64,000 bases of DNA from an uncultured Bacilli bacterium (GCA_934167485.1 CAKPKL010000008.1:1-64000), one strand, 5' to 3'; positions 36,318 to 43,877 are shown, counted from the stretch's first letter. Numbers and translations: made by a program. Notes: generated by a model from the letters alone, not told the origin.

Positions 36318-38003
36318 ATGGTAAAAAAATTAAGAGTTTATTTTAATAAATTTAAAAAGAAAGTAAAGTATGCTTTAGTTCCAATTGCACTTGCTACTAC
36401 TGTTACATTAAGTGGTTGTAGCTTATTTGCAAATGGTAATAAAGCAAAATATAAAACAGATAAAAATACAAGTATATCTCAAAATAATAATTCTATTGTG
36501 AGTGAAATAGATGAAGATAAAGTAGTTGTAGATGAAAAAAATACAATTATAGAAGGAAATATCCCTTTGAATTCTACAGGAAATAAATTATATGATAATA
36601 TGATAGATTATAAGAATAATGCTGAATTTATTTCTTATTTAAACAATTTAAATACTAAGTATGATTTTGAAAATTTATATAATTTGGATAATGTATTAAA
36701 TGAATATAATAAGTTGTCATTGACAAATAAACATGATAATTGTTTATCAAGCATAACAGTTGATGAATTAATGAATAAAGTATTAAAAAATAATGAAAAA
36801 TATAAAAAAGAGAATAAATCATCAATCTATAGGGAATTAAAAAATAAAGAAATAAGAAATCTTTGTGAGATGATTGTTAATGTAGTGAATGATTTTGTCA
36901 AAGGTAACGATTCAATAGATGTTAGTAGGATTAGATGCGTATTAGGGGATTTGAAAATTTTATCACAAAAATCATCTTTTAATAATGCTTTTGTAACTGA
37001 TGATAATTGCTTAGTAGTTTCACCAAATATGCTTGAAGTAGCTCAACTTATAAATGGAAAAGGTACTGATGAAGATGTACTTATACATGAAATAAATCAT
37101 TTACTTCAAAAGGGATGTAATTGTGATTTAAATAAAAATAGTAATTTAAAAAGAAATTATGGATTTAGTTATGGATTTAAAAATATTGGTGTAAATTCAT
37201 TGGATTTTTCTTGGATATACGAGGCATCAGCTGAAAAAAATATGGTAAATTATACAGGACATGAACCATTAGTATATAAAAATAGAATAGGATATTTAGA
37301 ATCTTTAAGTTTGGTTAATATTACAAATGAAAATTATAAAGTTAATGATACTGAAAAGTTATCATTTAAAAGAGATTTAAACGATTTATATAATTACTTT
37401 AATGTTAGTAGTGATAAAGATAAAAGAGAAATATTAAATATGATGTATTCATTGGAAGTGATGCAAACATCTCCAGATGATTTTTACAAAAATTATAAAA
37501 ATCAAACGGGTAATGAAAAGACTGATGATTTAGTAGATGAAGTTAATTATACAGTAAAATCTTCGGTGTGTAAAACTTTAACAAAATTATTTTATAGAAA
37601 TTTGTCTAATAATATTAAAAATAAAAATGTAACAATAGGAGATATATTTTATTTAATTCATTTGTTTGAAAATGATTTAAATAATCATATATTATATGAT
37701 AGTAATAAGAATTACAATTATAATAAAGATTTTATGAATACATATATAGATATTCAAAATAATTTTTTTAATTCACTTGCTAAAAATATAAATTCTTCAC
37801 AAAACGATATAATAGAACTGTTTAATAATTACACAGCAAATGTTAAATTATCTGATTCTGTAACTGTATCAAATTATTCGTTGAATATTTTAAGTAATGA
37901 TAAAATTAAGTATTTAAATCAAAGACAAAAAGATTTAAGTAAAGAAGCAACAAATACAATAAGGGTATGTAATACGGAATTAAATAATCAAAAGCAAAAA
38001 TAG
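36318..38003 (+). CDS. Lipoprotein with HExxH metallopeptidase-like motif
   Basis: A 561-residue protein. A lipoprotein signal ends in TLSGC (lipidated Cys about residue 34). The mature part has VLIHEINHLLQKGCNCD (HEINH at about 258-262), followed about 45 residues later by an acidic WIYEASAEK segment, a layout like gluzincin metallopeptidases with a distant third zinc ligand. The rest is Asn/Lys-rich and helical. It lies between two groups of WXG100-type genes, so it may process wall or secreted T7SS proteins; that is inference. The catalytic call rests on the motif alone. Confidence 0.65.
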   Translation: MVKKLRVYFNKFKKKVKYALVPIALATTVTLSGCSLFANGNKAKYKTDKNTSISQNNNSIVSEIDEDKVVVDEKNTIIEGNIPLNSTGNKLYDNMIDYKNNAEFISYLNNLNTKYDFENLYNLDNVLNEYNKLSLTNKHDNCLSSITVDELMNKVLKNNEKYKKENKSSIYRELKNKEIRNLCEMIVNVVNDFVKGNDSIDVSRIRCVLGDLKILSQKSSFNNAFVTDDNCLVVSPNMLEVAQLINGKGTDEDVLIHEINHLLQKGCNCDLNKNSNLKRNYGFSYGFKNIGVNSLDFSWIYEASAEKNMVNYTGHEPLVYKNRIGYLESLSLVNITNENYKVNDTEKLSFKRDLNDLYNYFNVSSDKDKREILNMMYSLEVMQTSPDDFYKNYKNQTGNEKTDDLVDEVNYTVKSSVCKTLTKLFYRNLSNNIKNKNVTIGDIFYLIHLFENDLNNHILYDSNKNYNYNKDFMNTYIDIQNNFFNSLAKNINSSQNDIIELFNNYTANVKLSDSVTVSNYSLNILSNDKIKYLNQRQKDLSKEATNTIRVCNTELNNQKQK

Positions 38004-38075
38004 TGTATATATAATTACACTTTTTTTTAATACTTATTGCAAATATCCAATAAATATTGTAAAATGGATATAGTA
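38003..38075 (+). promoter_or_regulatory. Terminator and promoter before second WXG-like gene group
   Basis: GTGTA/TACAC stem with T8 (38003-38028) ends the lipoprotein gene. TTGCAA, 17 bp, TAAAAT (about 38038-38066) forms the next promoter. Confidence 0.7.
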
Positions 38076-38090
38076 AGATAGGTGATTTTG

Positions 38091-38414
38091 ATGAATAATA
38101 TGGGGATTAATAGTTCTACTATAGATAAGTTAGCACTTGATATTTATAATTATGCCGAAAGAATAAATAAAACATTAAATGAAATTTCTAATGTAGTTGA
38201 TCAAACAAGAAGTGTATATAGTTGTGCAGCTGCCAATAATTATAGAAATAGGTTTAGTAATATTCGAGCTAATTTTAATGTGGTAAATAAAAATATACAG
38301 AGTTATGCTGAAGATATAATTAAATTAAAGGCAAAATATTCAGATATTGGCTCAAATTCTACACAAATTATAAGAAAAGCAACTATAAAAATGGAAGATA
38401 AAGGTAATTGGTGA
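38091..38414 (+). CDS. Small helical WXG-like T7SS protein
   Basis: A 107-residue protein from ATG 38091, with AGGTGAT upstream; an in-frame GTG at 38082 overlaps that site. It has the WXG100 size and two-helix pattern, but the turn reads SVYSCAAANNYRNRF, with no W-x-G. It is probably a diverged member. It opens a run of four small genes (38091-39301) with 3-4 bp spacing. Confidence 0.62.
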   Translation: MNNMGINSSTIDKLALDIYNYAERINKTLNEISNVVDQTRSVYSCAAANNYRNRFSNIRANFNVVNKNIQSYAEDIIKLKAKYSDIGSNSTQIIRKATIKMEDKGNW

Positions 38415-38418
38415 TAAT

Positions 38419-38697
38419 ATGGGTGATACAAATAAATTATTAAATGATAAGAGAAAGTATTTATTATTAAAAAATAATTTAGAACTTATAATTGGTGAAA
38501 TGAATAAATGTATAGAAAATTTAGAAATACCAAGTAACAAAATAGGATTACTTTATAGTATAGATTCTGTTTCTATTGATAAAGGAAAATTATCTGTTAT
38601 AAGACAAAATCTTATTAATAAGAGAAACTATTTAAAATATACAGTTTTAGAAGAAGTTCGAAAAGAGTTAAAAGAAATTAATGAGAGTATGGGGTAA
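38419..38697 (+). CDS. Small helical protein in T7SS operon
   Basis: A 92-residue Lys/Glu/Asn-rich helical protein with no W-x-G and no signal peptide. It starts 4 bp after the preceding gene and ends 3 bp before the WXG100 gene. It is probably a chaperone or partner in a heterodimer; function unknown. Confidence 0.6.
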   Translation: MGDTNKLLNDKRKYLLLKNNLELIIGEMNKCIENLEIPSNKIGLLYSIDSVSIDKGKLSVIRQNLINKRNYLKYTVLEEVRKELKEINESMG

Positions 38698-38700
38698 TTT

Positions 38701-38982
38701 ATGAGTAATTTATTAGTTGATATAGATAAACTTAATGAAAATGGACAAGATATAATACGATTAAGTAGAGAATTAAATGAAGAATTCAATGCTTTATTTT
38801 CGAGAATTTCTAATATAACAAATACGGGTGAGTGGATTGGTCCAGCAGCTCAAGATTTTGTTAGAAGAACTAATTTAGAAAAAATACAATATTTAAAAAT
38901 GAAAGATTCTATATATAAATATGGAAAATCATTAGTAGATGTTTGTGATGAATATAAAAAAGCAATAAATAATTTGAGGTGA
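38701..38982 (+). CDS. WXG100-family protein (second)
   Basis: A 93-residue protein with GEWIGPAAQDFVRR (W-x-G at about 44-46), flanked by two helices. It ends in CDEYKKAINNLR, which resembles the YxxxD/E export signal region (Y at DEYKKA). This makes it a likely T7SS substrate. Coupled to its neighbours by 3-4 bp spacings. Confidence 0.82.
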   Translation: MSNLLVDIDKLNENGQDIIRLSRELNEEFNALFSRISNITNTGEWIGPAAQDFVRRTNLEKIQYLKMKDSIYKYGKSLVDVCDEYKKAINNLR

Positions 38983-38986
38983 AAAA

Positions 38987-39301
38987 ATGTCAAGAATAAT
39001 ATATTTTGAGGAATCAGAATTAAATAATTTGATAAATGGAAGATTAGAATGCGCTAAAAATAATTTGAATAGAGCTAATAGGATAAGTAATCAATTAAAT
39101 ATTCCAAATGATTTCAAGTATAGAAATTATTTATATAATTTAAAAAATTCATTAAATAATGATTATTTAGAAGTTAATAATTTATTAGGTATAATAAAAA
39201 ATAGTTCGAGAAGTTTTAATAATATTGAAAATGAACTAAATTATTCTTTATCTGGTATAGAAAACTATTCTATAAATATGAGACAATCAGCAATTAAATA
39301 A
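38987..39301 (+). CDS. Small helical protein closing the T7SS operon
   Basis: A 104-residue Asn/Leu-rich helical protein, starting after GAGGTGAAAAA. It has no W-x-G motif. By size and place it may be a WXG-like partner of the preceding gene. A T-rich hairpin that merges with the next promoter follows it. Confidence 0.58.
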   Translation: MSRIIYFEESELNNLINGRLECAKNNLNRANRISNQLNIPNDFKYRNYLYNLKNSLNNDYLEVNNLLGIIKNSSRSFNNIENELNYSLSGIENYSINMRQSAIK

Positions 39302-39310
39302 AAAAATTTA

Positions 39311-39339
39311 TTGCTTTTTTTTTATTTTTTTTGTATAAT
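39311..39339 (+). promoter_or_regulatory. Promoter of the DUF4176 gene inside a T-rich terminator
   Basis: TTGCTT (39311-39316), 17 bp consisting almost only of T, TATAAT (39334-39339). Confidence 0.75.
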
Positions 39340-39364
39340 GGTTTTAGAATAAAGAGGTGTGTTT

Positions 39365-40330
39365 ATGGAAAACAAATATTTACCAATAGGTTCAATATGT
39401 ACACTAAAAGGAAAGAATAAAAAAGTGATGATAACTGGATATTATTCAGTTGAATTTAAAGGAAATTTAACTATAAAGGATTATTGTGGGTGTGCTTATC
39501 CAGAAGGTATGTTACTACCTGAATCAGTTTGTAATTTTAATCATACTGATATTGAAACAGTAGATTTTGTAGGATATAAAAATGATGAACAAAAAACATT
39601 TGAAGATTTATTAAATAGACTTACTGGTAATGTTTCAGAAGAGGAAAAAGCAAAAAAATTTCATGAAGATAATGAAATGTTCTTGACTTCTAATAAATCT
39701 TATTCAAAATTATTATTTGATGAAAATGGTGTTGTTATGATAGCAGAACCTGCAAAACAAAAAGAGCCTGAAAATAATACAAAGTATCATTTTGATGCGA
39801 ATGGAACAGTGATAAGTGTAGAGAGACCTGAACAAAAAAATCCTTTTCATGTTGAATATAAAGATTCAAAAGAGGTAAAAGAAACGCCTTCTAAAGATTG
39901 GAATATATTTAAGAATATTAAATTTGATGAAAATGGAACTGTAGTAAGTGCTGAGGTAAATGAAGAACCTAAAGAAAATACATTGAATAAAATAGAGTTT
40001 GATGAAAATGGTGTTGTTATAGCCGCAAATGGAGAAACATTGAAAGTTCAAGATACGCCAAAACCACAATATAGATTTAATGATGATGGTATATTAATAT
40101 CAGATGGTGTAGAAGTATTAGAAGATGAAAAAACTGCAGCACAAGAATTAGAAAATGATGCTGTTAAAGTGGATTATAAATTTGATGATGAAGGTAATGT
40201 CGTATCAGCTAATGAAACAATATCTCCTATAAGTTCAGGACTTCCTGGTTATGTTGAACCAAAACCAACTGTTAATAATAATTCAAAATATCAATTCGAT
40301 GAAAATGGAATAGTAATATCTGCAAATTAA
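39365..40330 (+). CDS. DUF4176 protein with seven FDENG repeats
   Basis: A 321-residue protein from ATG 39365 (AAAGAGG at 39351-39357). The N-terminal DUF4176 domain (about 1-85) shows LPIGSICTLKGKNKKVMITG, YPEGM and FNHTDIETVDFVGY, and is known as a T7SS-associated family. The rest holds seven copies of a motif of the form [YIL]xFDENGxVxSA, beginning near residues 116, 140, 184, 208, 235, 270 and 308, with acidic linkers. The repeats are identical enough to suggest internal duplication and length change. There is no signal peptide, so it is either cytosolic or a T7SS client. Confidence 0.78.
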   Translation: MENKYLPIGSICTLKGKNKKVMITGYYSVEFKGNLTIKDYCGCAYPEGMLLPESVCNFNHTDIETVDFVGYKNDEQKTFEDLLNRLTGNVSEEEKAKKFHEDNEMFLTSNKSYSKLLFDENGVVMIAEPAKQKEPENNTKYHFDANGTVISVERPEQKNPFHVEYKDSKEVKETPSKDWNIFKNIKFDENGTVVSAEVNEEPKENTLNKIEFDENGVVIAANGETLKVQDTPKPQYRFNDDGILISDGVEVLEDEKTAAQELENDAVKVDYKFDDEGNVVSANETISPISSGLPGYVEPKPTVNNNSKYQFDENGIVISAN

Positions 40331-40331
40331 T

Positions 40332-40383
40332 AGAATTTATATTCTATTTTTTTATTGCTTTTTGAATGTTATAAAGTTATAAT
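40332..40383 (+). promoter_or_regulatory. Terminator then promoter in front of HD-kinase gene
   Basis: AGAATTTATATTCT hairpin with T7 (40332-40353), then TTGCTT (40355-40360), 17 bp, TATAAT (40378-40383). Confidence 0.8.
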
Positions 40384-40398
40384 TAAATAGGTGGTATA

Positions 40399-41745
40399 AT
40401 GGATATAGTAGAACAAGCAAAATTATTTGCTATTAAAGCACATTTTAATCAAGTAAGAAAATCAGAAAAAGATAAACCAATGATAATACATCCTATAGAT
40501 GTAGGTAATATATTAAAACAGTATCATTTTGATGATAATGTAATATCTGCAGGTATTCTTCATGATGTTATAGAAGATACTAAGTATACAAAAGAAGATA
40601 TACTTAATTTATTTGGAGAAGATATTTTATCATTAGTACTTGGTGATACTGAGATTGATAAAAGTTTGTCTTGGGAAGAGAGAAAAAAATATACAATAGA
40701 TACTGTTAAAAACCTAGATTTAAGACACAAAGCAATATGTTGTGCGGATAAGATTAGCAATCTTGAAGATATGATGATATTATTTGAAAAGAATGGCAAA
40801 TATGATTTTAGTAGTTTTAAAAGAGGATTTGAAGAACAAAAATGGTATTTTACACATCTTTATGAAAGTCTAATATATAATGAAGATTCAAATCATCCTA
40901 TGTTTATTAGATTAAAAGAATTAATTGATTATATTTTTAATAATAAAAAAGATGATGACTATGTAAAAAATGTAATATATAAAAATTCTAAGGAAGAATA
41001 TAGTGAAGTTTTAAAATTACATTTTAAGAAATTAGAAATAAAAAAACTTAAAAATATATTTGATAATAAGCCTTATGTAATTGAATTTACTGGCACACCT
41101 AGAACAGGTAAAACAACTTTAATAAATAATTTAAAAGATTTTTTTAAAAAAGCAAATTTTGAAGTAGAAGTATTAGAAGAATTTACTACTTCATTAAAAT
41201 ATAAAACAAAGATATATCCAAAATTAAAAAATGAATATAAAAATATAATAAATCAAGAAATACCTAAATATGTATTAAAACAATTAAATAGTTCTATAAA
41301 AGGTGATAAAGATATTATAATAATCGATAGATCGCTTTTTGATAGATTGATTTGGGCTGATAGATTGTATGTGAAAGATGGATTTACATTGGAAGAGTAT
41401 GAAAACTATAAAAATAAATATATTCCTATTATTAAGAAAAAGATAAATGTAGTAGTCGCACTTTTTACTGATAGTATTACTTGTTTAAAAAGAGATTATT
41501 ATGCAAATTTATCTTTAGAAAAAAGAAATTTTTTAAATCAAGAAAATGTTGATGAATATAACACTTCTTTATTAAATATGAAAGAGTTATCAAAGAAAGA
41601 AAGTATTAATTTAATGTTATTTGATACTACACAAAAAAGTCAAAGACAGATATCTATAGAGATTGTTAATGCTATATTAGATGATATGAGAAAGTATTAT
41701 ATAAATTATATAAAAAGAAAAATAGAGAAATATAATAATAATTAG
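40399..41745 (+). CDS. HD-domain/P-loop kinase fusion
   Basis: A 448-residue protein. Residues 1-160 resemble the HD hydrolase domain of RelA/SpoT and MESH1: AIKAHFNQVRKSEKDKPMI, HPIDVGN, GILHDVIEDTKYT (His-Asp at about 55-56) and the later ADKISNLEDM. Residues about 225-430 are a P-loop kinase-like domain with GTPRTGKTTL (about 231-240), DRSLFDRLIWADRLY (DRS motif as in deoxynucleoside/thymidylate-type kinases) and DTTQKS. No synthetase, TGS or ACT domain follows, so it is not a full Rel protein. It may act on (p)ppGpp or another nucleotide; substrate unknown. Confidence 0.78.
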   Translation: MDIVEQAKLFAIKAHFNQVRKSEKDKPMIIHPIDVGNILKQYHFDDNVISAGILHDVIEDTKYTKEDILNLFGEDILSLVLGDTEIDKSLSWEERKKYTIDTVKNLDLRHKAICCADKISNLEDMMILFEKNGKYDFSSFKRGFEEQKWYFTHLYESLIYNEDSNHPMFIRLKELIDYIFNNKKDDDYVKNVIYKNSKEEYSEVLKLHFKKLEIKKLKNIFDNKPYVIEFTGTPRTGKTTLINNLKDFFKKANFEVEVLEEFTTSLKYKTKIYPKLKNEYKNIINQEIPKYVLKQLNSSIKGDKDIIIIDRSLFDRLIWADRLYVKDGFTLEEYENYKNKYIPIIKKKINVVVALFTDSITCLKRDYYANLSLEKRNFLNQENVDEYNTSLLNMKELSKKESINLMLFDTTQKSQRQISIEIVNAILDDMRKYYINYIKRKIEKYNNN

Positions 41746-41803
41746 TTATTACACCATTCAACTTACAAATACCTTCATACAATAAACTAGATAGGAGGTA
41801 TTT

Positions 41804-42067
41804 ATGTTGTTTAATAGAAATTGTGGTTGTGGGTGTAATAGACAAATGCAACAAATGGAACAACCTATAATGGAACCAGTAATAACTAAATGTGTAGAAA
41901 AAGAATTTTACCATGAAGTACCACATTGTTGTCCAATACATACTCACGTAATAAATAAACATATATATACACATACTTATACACCAAAATATACTTGTGA
42001 CGAAGAAAACGTAGTAATAAATAATGATTGTGGTGGATGCGCTGGACAAATGTTTAATAACAATTAA
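41804..42067 (+). CDS. CotD-like Cys/His-rich protein
   Basis: An 87-residue protein, started at ATG 41804 after TAGGAGG. It is rich in Cys (CGCGC, HCCPIHTH, CGGCAG) and His, with the pattern HCCPIHTHVINKHIYTHTYTP, which resembles the CotD inner spore-coat family (PHIHPxHTTxVNH...H). Such short Cys-rich proteins are annotated as spore-coat proteins even in lineages where sporulation is doubtful. The role here is unknown; metal binding is plausible. A terminator follows directly. Confidence 0.7.
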   Translation: MLFNRNCGCGCNRQMQQMEQPIMEPVITKCVEKEFYHEVPHCCPIHTHVINKHIYTHTYTPKYTCDEENVVINNDCGGCAGQMFNNN

Positions 42068-42090
42068 GAATAGAGTTTCTATTCTTTTTT
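42067..42090 (+). terminator. Terminator after CotD-like gene
   Basis: AGAATAGA/TCTATTCT stem with T6. Confidence 0.85.
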
Positions 42091-42105
42091 GATGCTTTAC
42101 ATTAA

Positions 42106-42312
42106 TATAAAAAGTATTATGAGAAGGAATGTAATAATATTTCAAGTGAAAGATATGATAGTTGTGATATAACAATAGATGGAAATACACTAATAATTAC
42201 TAAATCAAATAATTTAAAATCAGATATAAATAAAGATATGGCAAATACAACAACAAAAGATAGTTTAATAGAAGCATATAAAGATGGAGAATTATTTACT
42301 TGTGAAGGTTAA
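42106..42312 (+). pseudogene. 3' remnant of a lost gene
   Basis: An open frame of 68 codons with no start codon at its 5' end (it is open from 42106 after a TAA) ends at TAA 42310-42312. The translation, such as DSCDITIDGNTLIITK and SLIEAYKDGELFTCEG, looks like a real protein end with two Cys, and a terminator follows (42311-42339). No usable ATG and Shine-Dalgarno precede it. I call it the tail of a truncated gene of unknown family. Confidence 0.55.
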
Positions 42313-42339
42313 AAAACTATTAAATTAATAGTTTTTTTT
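42311..42339 (+). terminator. Terminator after gene remnant
   Basis: AAAAAACTATTA/TAATAGTTTTTT stem followed by T-run. Confidence 0.8.
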
Positions 42340-42368
42340 ATTTTTTTTAAAAATTTTTAAAAAAAGTG

Positions 42369-42397
42369 TTGACATTTGTCAAAATATAGTGTAATAT
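42369..42397 (+). promoter_or_regulatory. Promoter of first structured RNA
   Basis: TTGACA (42369-42374, consensus), 17 bp, TAATAT (42392-42397). The RNA's outermost stem begins 7 nt after the -10 box. Confidence 0.85.
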
Positions 42398-42403
42398 ATA
42401 ATT

Positions 42404-42737
42404 AGCTTAAAGATATTAGCAAACAAGAAATATTTTAATTACTGTGATAAGAGATCAAGTAATTCTGATTAAACCATTTAATCCATAAATATTTCTCAAA
42501 AAAACGCTAAAGAATATTAAGTAAAAAACGTTATATAATAAGAAATTATATAATCGTATTTACTTGGTATTCATTGTTAGAAATGCATTTATATGTAATT
42601 TCTGCCAGCTTTAAGTTTTACAATTGTAAGAAGAGAGAAACTTCTATGGTGGGAATGCTACACTAAGTACTGATAATATTTAGTATGTGGTTTTCTAAAC
42701 TCGAAAGCAATGGTTTTATCAGAATCGTTGCTTTTTT
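42404..42737 (+). ncRNA. Structured non-coding RNA, copy 1 (about 334 nt)
   Basis: No open frame of note. The outer stem pairs AGCTTAAAG (42404-42412) with CTTTAAGTT (42609-42617). A long inner stem pairs GAATATTAAGTAAA (42512-42525) with TTTACTTGGTATTC (42559-42572), using two G-U pairs, and is topped by TTATATAAT/ATTATATAA. Further hairpins are AGAAATGCAT/ATGTAATTTCT, TTACAATTGTAA, and CTACACTAAGTA/TATTTAG-TA-TGTGG with loop CTGATAA. The terminator AAAGCAATGG...GTTGCTTTTTT ends it (42704-42737). The last about 98 nt are identical to copy 2, while the 5' half differs but keeps pairing. Possibly a relative of large Firmicutes RNAs such as the raiA motif; I cannot confirm this. Confidence 0.82.
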
Positions 42738-42775
42738 GTCGCTTATGATAAATTGTAAAAATTTGTAAAAAACTG

Positions 42776-42804
42776 TTGACAAGAATAAAATACTATAGTA
42801 TACT
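42776..42804 (+). promoter_or_regulatory. Promoter of second structured RNA
   Basis: TTGACA (42776-42781, consensus), 17 bp, TATACT (42799-42804). It is placed 7 nt before the outer stem, as in copy 1. Confidence 0.85.
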
Positions 42805-42810
42805 AATATT

Positions 42811-43120
42811 AGTTTAGAGATAAGATAATATAAATATCACTGTAAATAATTAATCATAGAATTGTTAATTATTTATACATATTAATTATCATATAATATT
42901 AAGTAAAAAATATTATATAATCAAAATAAATTATATAACCTATTTACTTAATATTGAGCTAGAATGCATTTATATGTAATTTCTGCCAGCTCTAAACGTT
43001 ACAATTGTAAGAAGAAAGGAAAACTTCTATGGTGGGAATGCTACACTAAGTACTGATAATATTTAGTATGTGGTTTTCTAAACTCGAAAGCAATGGTTTT
43101 ATCAGAATCGTTGCTTTTTT
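42811..43120 (+). ncRNA. Structured non-coding RNA, copy 2 (about 310 nt)
   Basis: A tandem paralog of the preceding RNA. The outer stem is now GTTTAGAG (42812-42819) with CTCTAAAC (42990-42997): relative to copy 1, two base pairs have changed on both sides (A-U to G-C and C-G to U-A) and one G-U has become G-C. The inner stem is AATATTAAGTAAA (42895-42907) with TTTACTTAATATT (42943-42955), fully Watson-Crick. The 3' region and terminator (43087-43120) are identical to copy 1. The preserved pairing in spite of sequence change argues that the RNA fold is functional. It sits directly upstream of the double-ASCH gene, which has a separate promoter. Confidence 0.83.
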
Positions 43121-43139
43121 GTTTATATTATTTTATAAT
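43111..43139 (+). promoter_or_regulatory. Promoter of double-ASCH gene, within the RNA terminator
   Basis: TTGCTT (43111-43116) in the 3' arm of the RNA terminator, 17 bp, TATAAT (43134-43139). Confidence 0.75.
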
Positions 43140-43154
43140 TAATATGGTGGTAGT

Positions 43155-43877
43155 ATGAAGGCTTTGACAATAAAAGAACCATGGGCTAGTTTAATTGTAA
43201 ATAAATATAAAGAATATGAGTTTAGAAGTTGGAAAACAAATTATAGGGGTAAAATATTGATTCATGCTGGATTAACTCTTGAACGTGATATGGTAGAAAG
43301 ATTTTTGTGTTACAATTTAAACTATAAAATGGGGTATATAATAGGTGAGGCAACACTTGTAGATTGTATTGCTGTAGATGATAAATTTAATAATGAATTA
43401 AAAATAAAAAATCCTATTGTGTATGCTAAAAGCAATCACATAGAGGATTATGCTTGGAAATTAGAAAATATTAAAAAATATGAAAAACCTATTCCTGTAA
43501 AAGGAAAGCTGGGTTTATGGAATTATGAGGTGAGTAAAATGCATGAAATGAGATTAAATAATGGTCCATTTAATTCAATAAAAAGTGGTAGTAAGACAAT
43601 TGAAATGAGATTAAATGATGAAAAGAGAAAATTAATAAAAATAGGTGATATTATAAAATTTATAAATAGAAGTACTGATGAATATATTACTACTAGGGTA
43701 GTAAATTTACATCATTATAAAAACTTTGATGAATTATATAAACATTTTGATAAAGTATCTTTAGGATATAAGAATAATGAAGTAGCAAGCCCTAAAGATA
43801 TGGAGTTGTATTATTCTATAGAAGAGCAAGAAAAGTATGGTGTACTGGGGATAGAGTTAACCTTGATGAAAACTTAA
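43155..43877 (+). CDS. Protein with two fused ASCH domains
   Basis: A 240-residue protein. The N-terminal domain has the ASCH-like lines KALTIKEPWASLIV, EFRSWKTNYRGKILIHAG and GEATLVDC (about 1-115). The C-terminal domain (about 135-240) repeats the fold with MRLNNGPFNSIKSGSKTIEM, RLIKIGDIIKF and TTRVVNLHHYKNFDEL. ASCH domains resemble PUA domains and are expected to bind RNA or modified nucleotides; some act as amidohydrolases on N4-acetylcytidine. Two in one chain is less common. It is next to the tandem RNAs but has its own promoter. It starts at ATG after TATGGTGGTAGT. Confidence 0.8.
   Translation: MKALTIKEPWASLIVNKYKEYEFRSWKTNYRGKILIHAGLTLERDMVERFLCYNLNYKMGYIIGEATLVDCIAVDDKFNNELKIKNPIVYAKSNHIEDYAWKLENIKKYEKPIPVKGKLGLWNYEVSKMHEMRLNNGPFNSIKSGSKTIEMRLNDEKRKLIKIGDIIKFINRSTDEYITTRVVNLHHYKNFDELYKHFDKVSLGYKNNEVASPKDMELYYSIEEQEKYGVLGIELTLMKT

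Noticed and set aside
40399..41745. Full RelA/SpoT alarmone synthetase
   Set aside because: Only the HD part is present; the synthetase, TGS and ACT domains are missing and a P-loop kinase follows.
41672..42190. Minus-strand Tyr/His-rich frame over the CotD-like gene
   Set aside because: No ribosome binding site and composition that mirrors the plus-strand gene; the plus strand has the Shine-Dalgarno, Cys pattern and terminator.
42369..43120. Tandem repeats as a CRISPR array or riboswitch pair
   Set aside because: Only two long units, no short repeats with spacers and no cas genes. Each unit ends in its own terminator and the second unit has its own consensus promoter, so they are separate transcripts rather than a tandem riboswitch.
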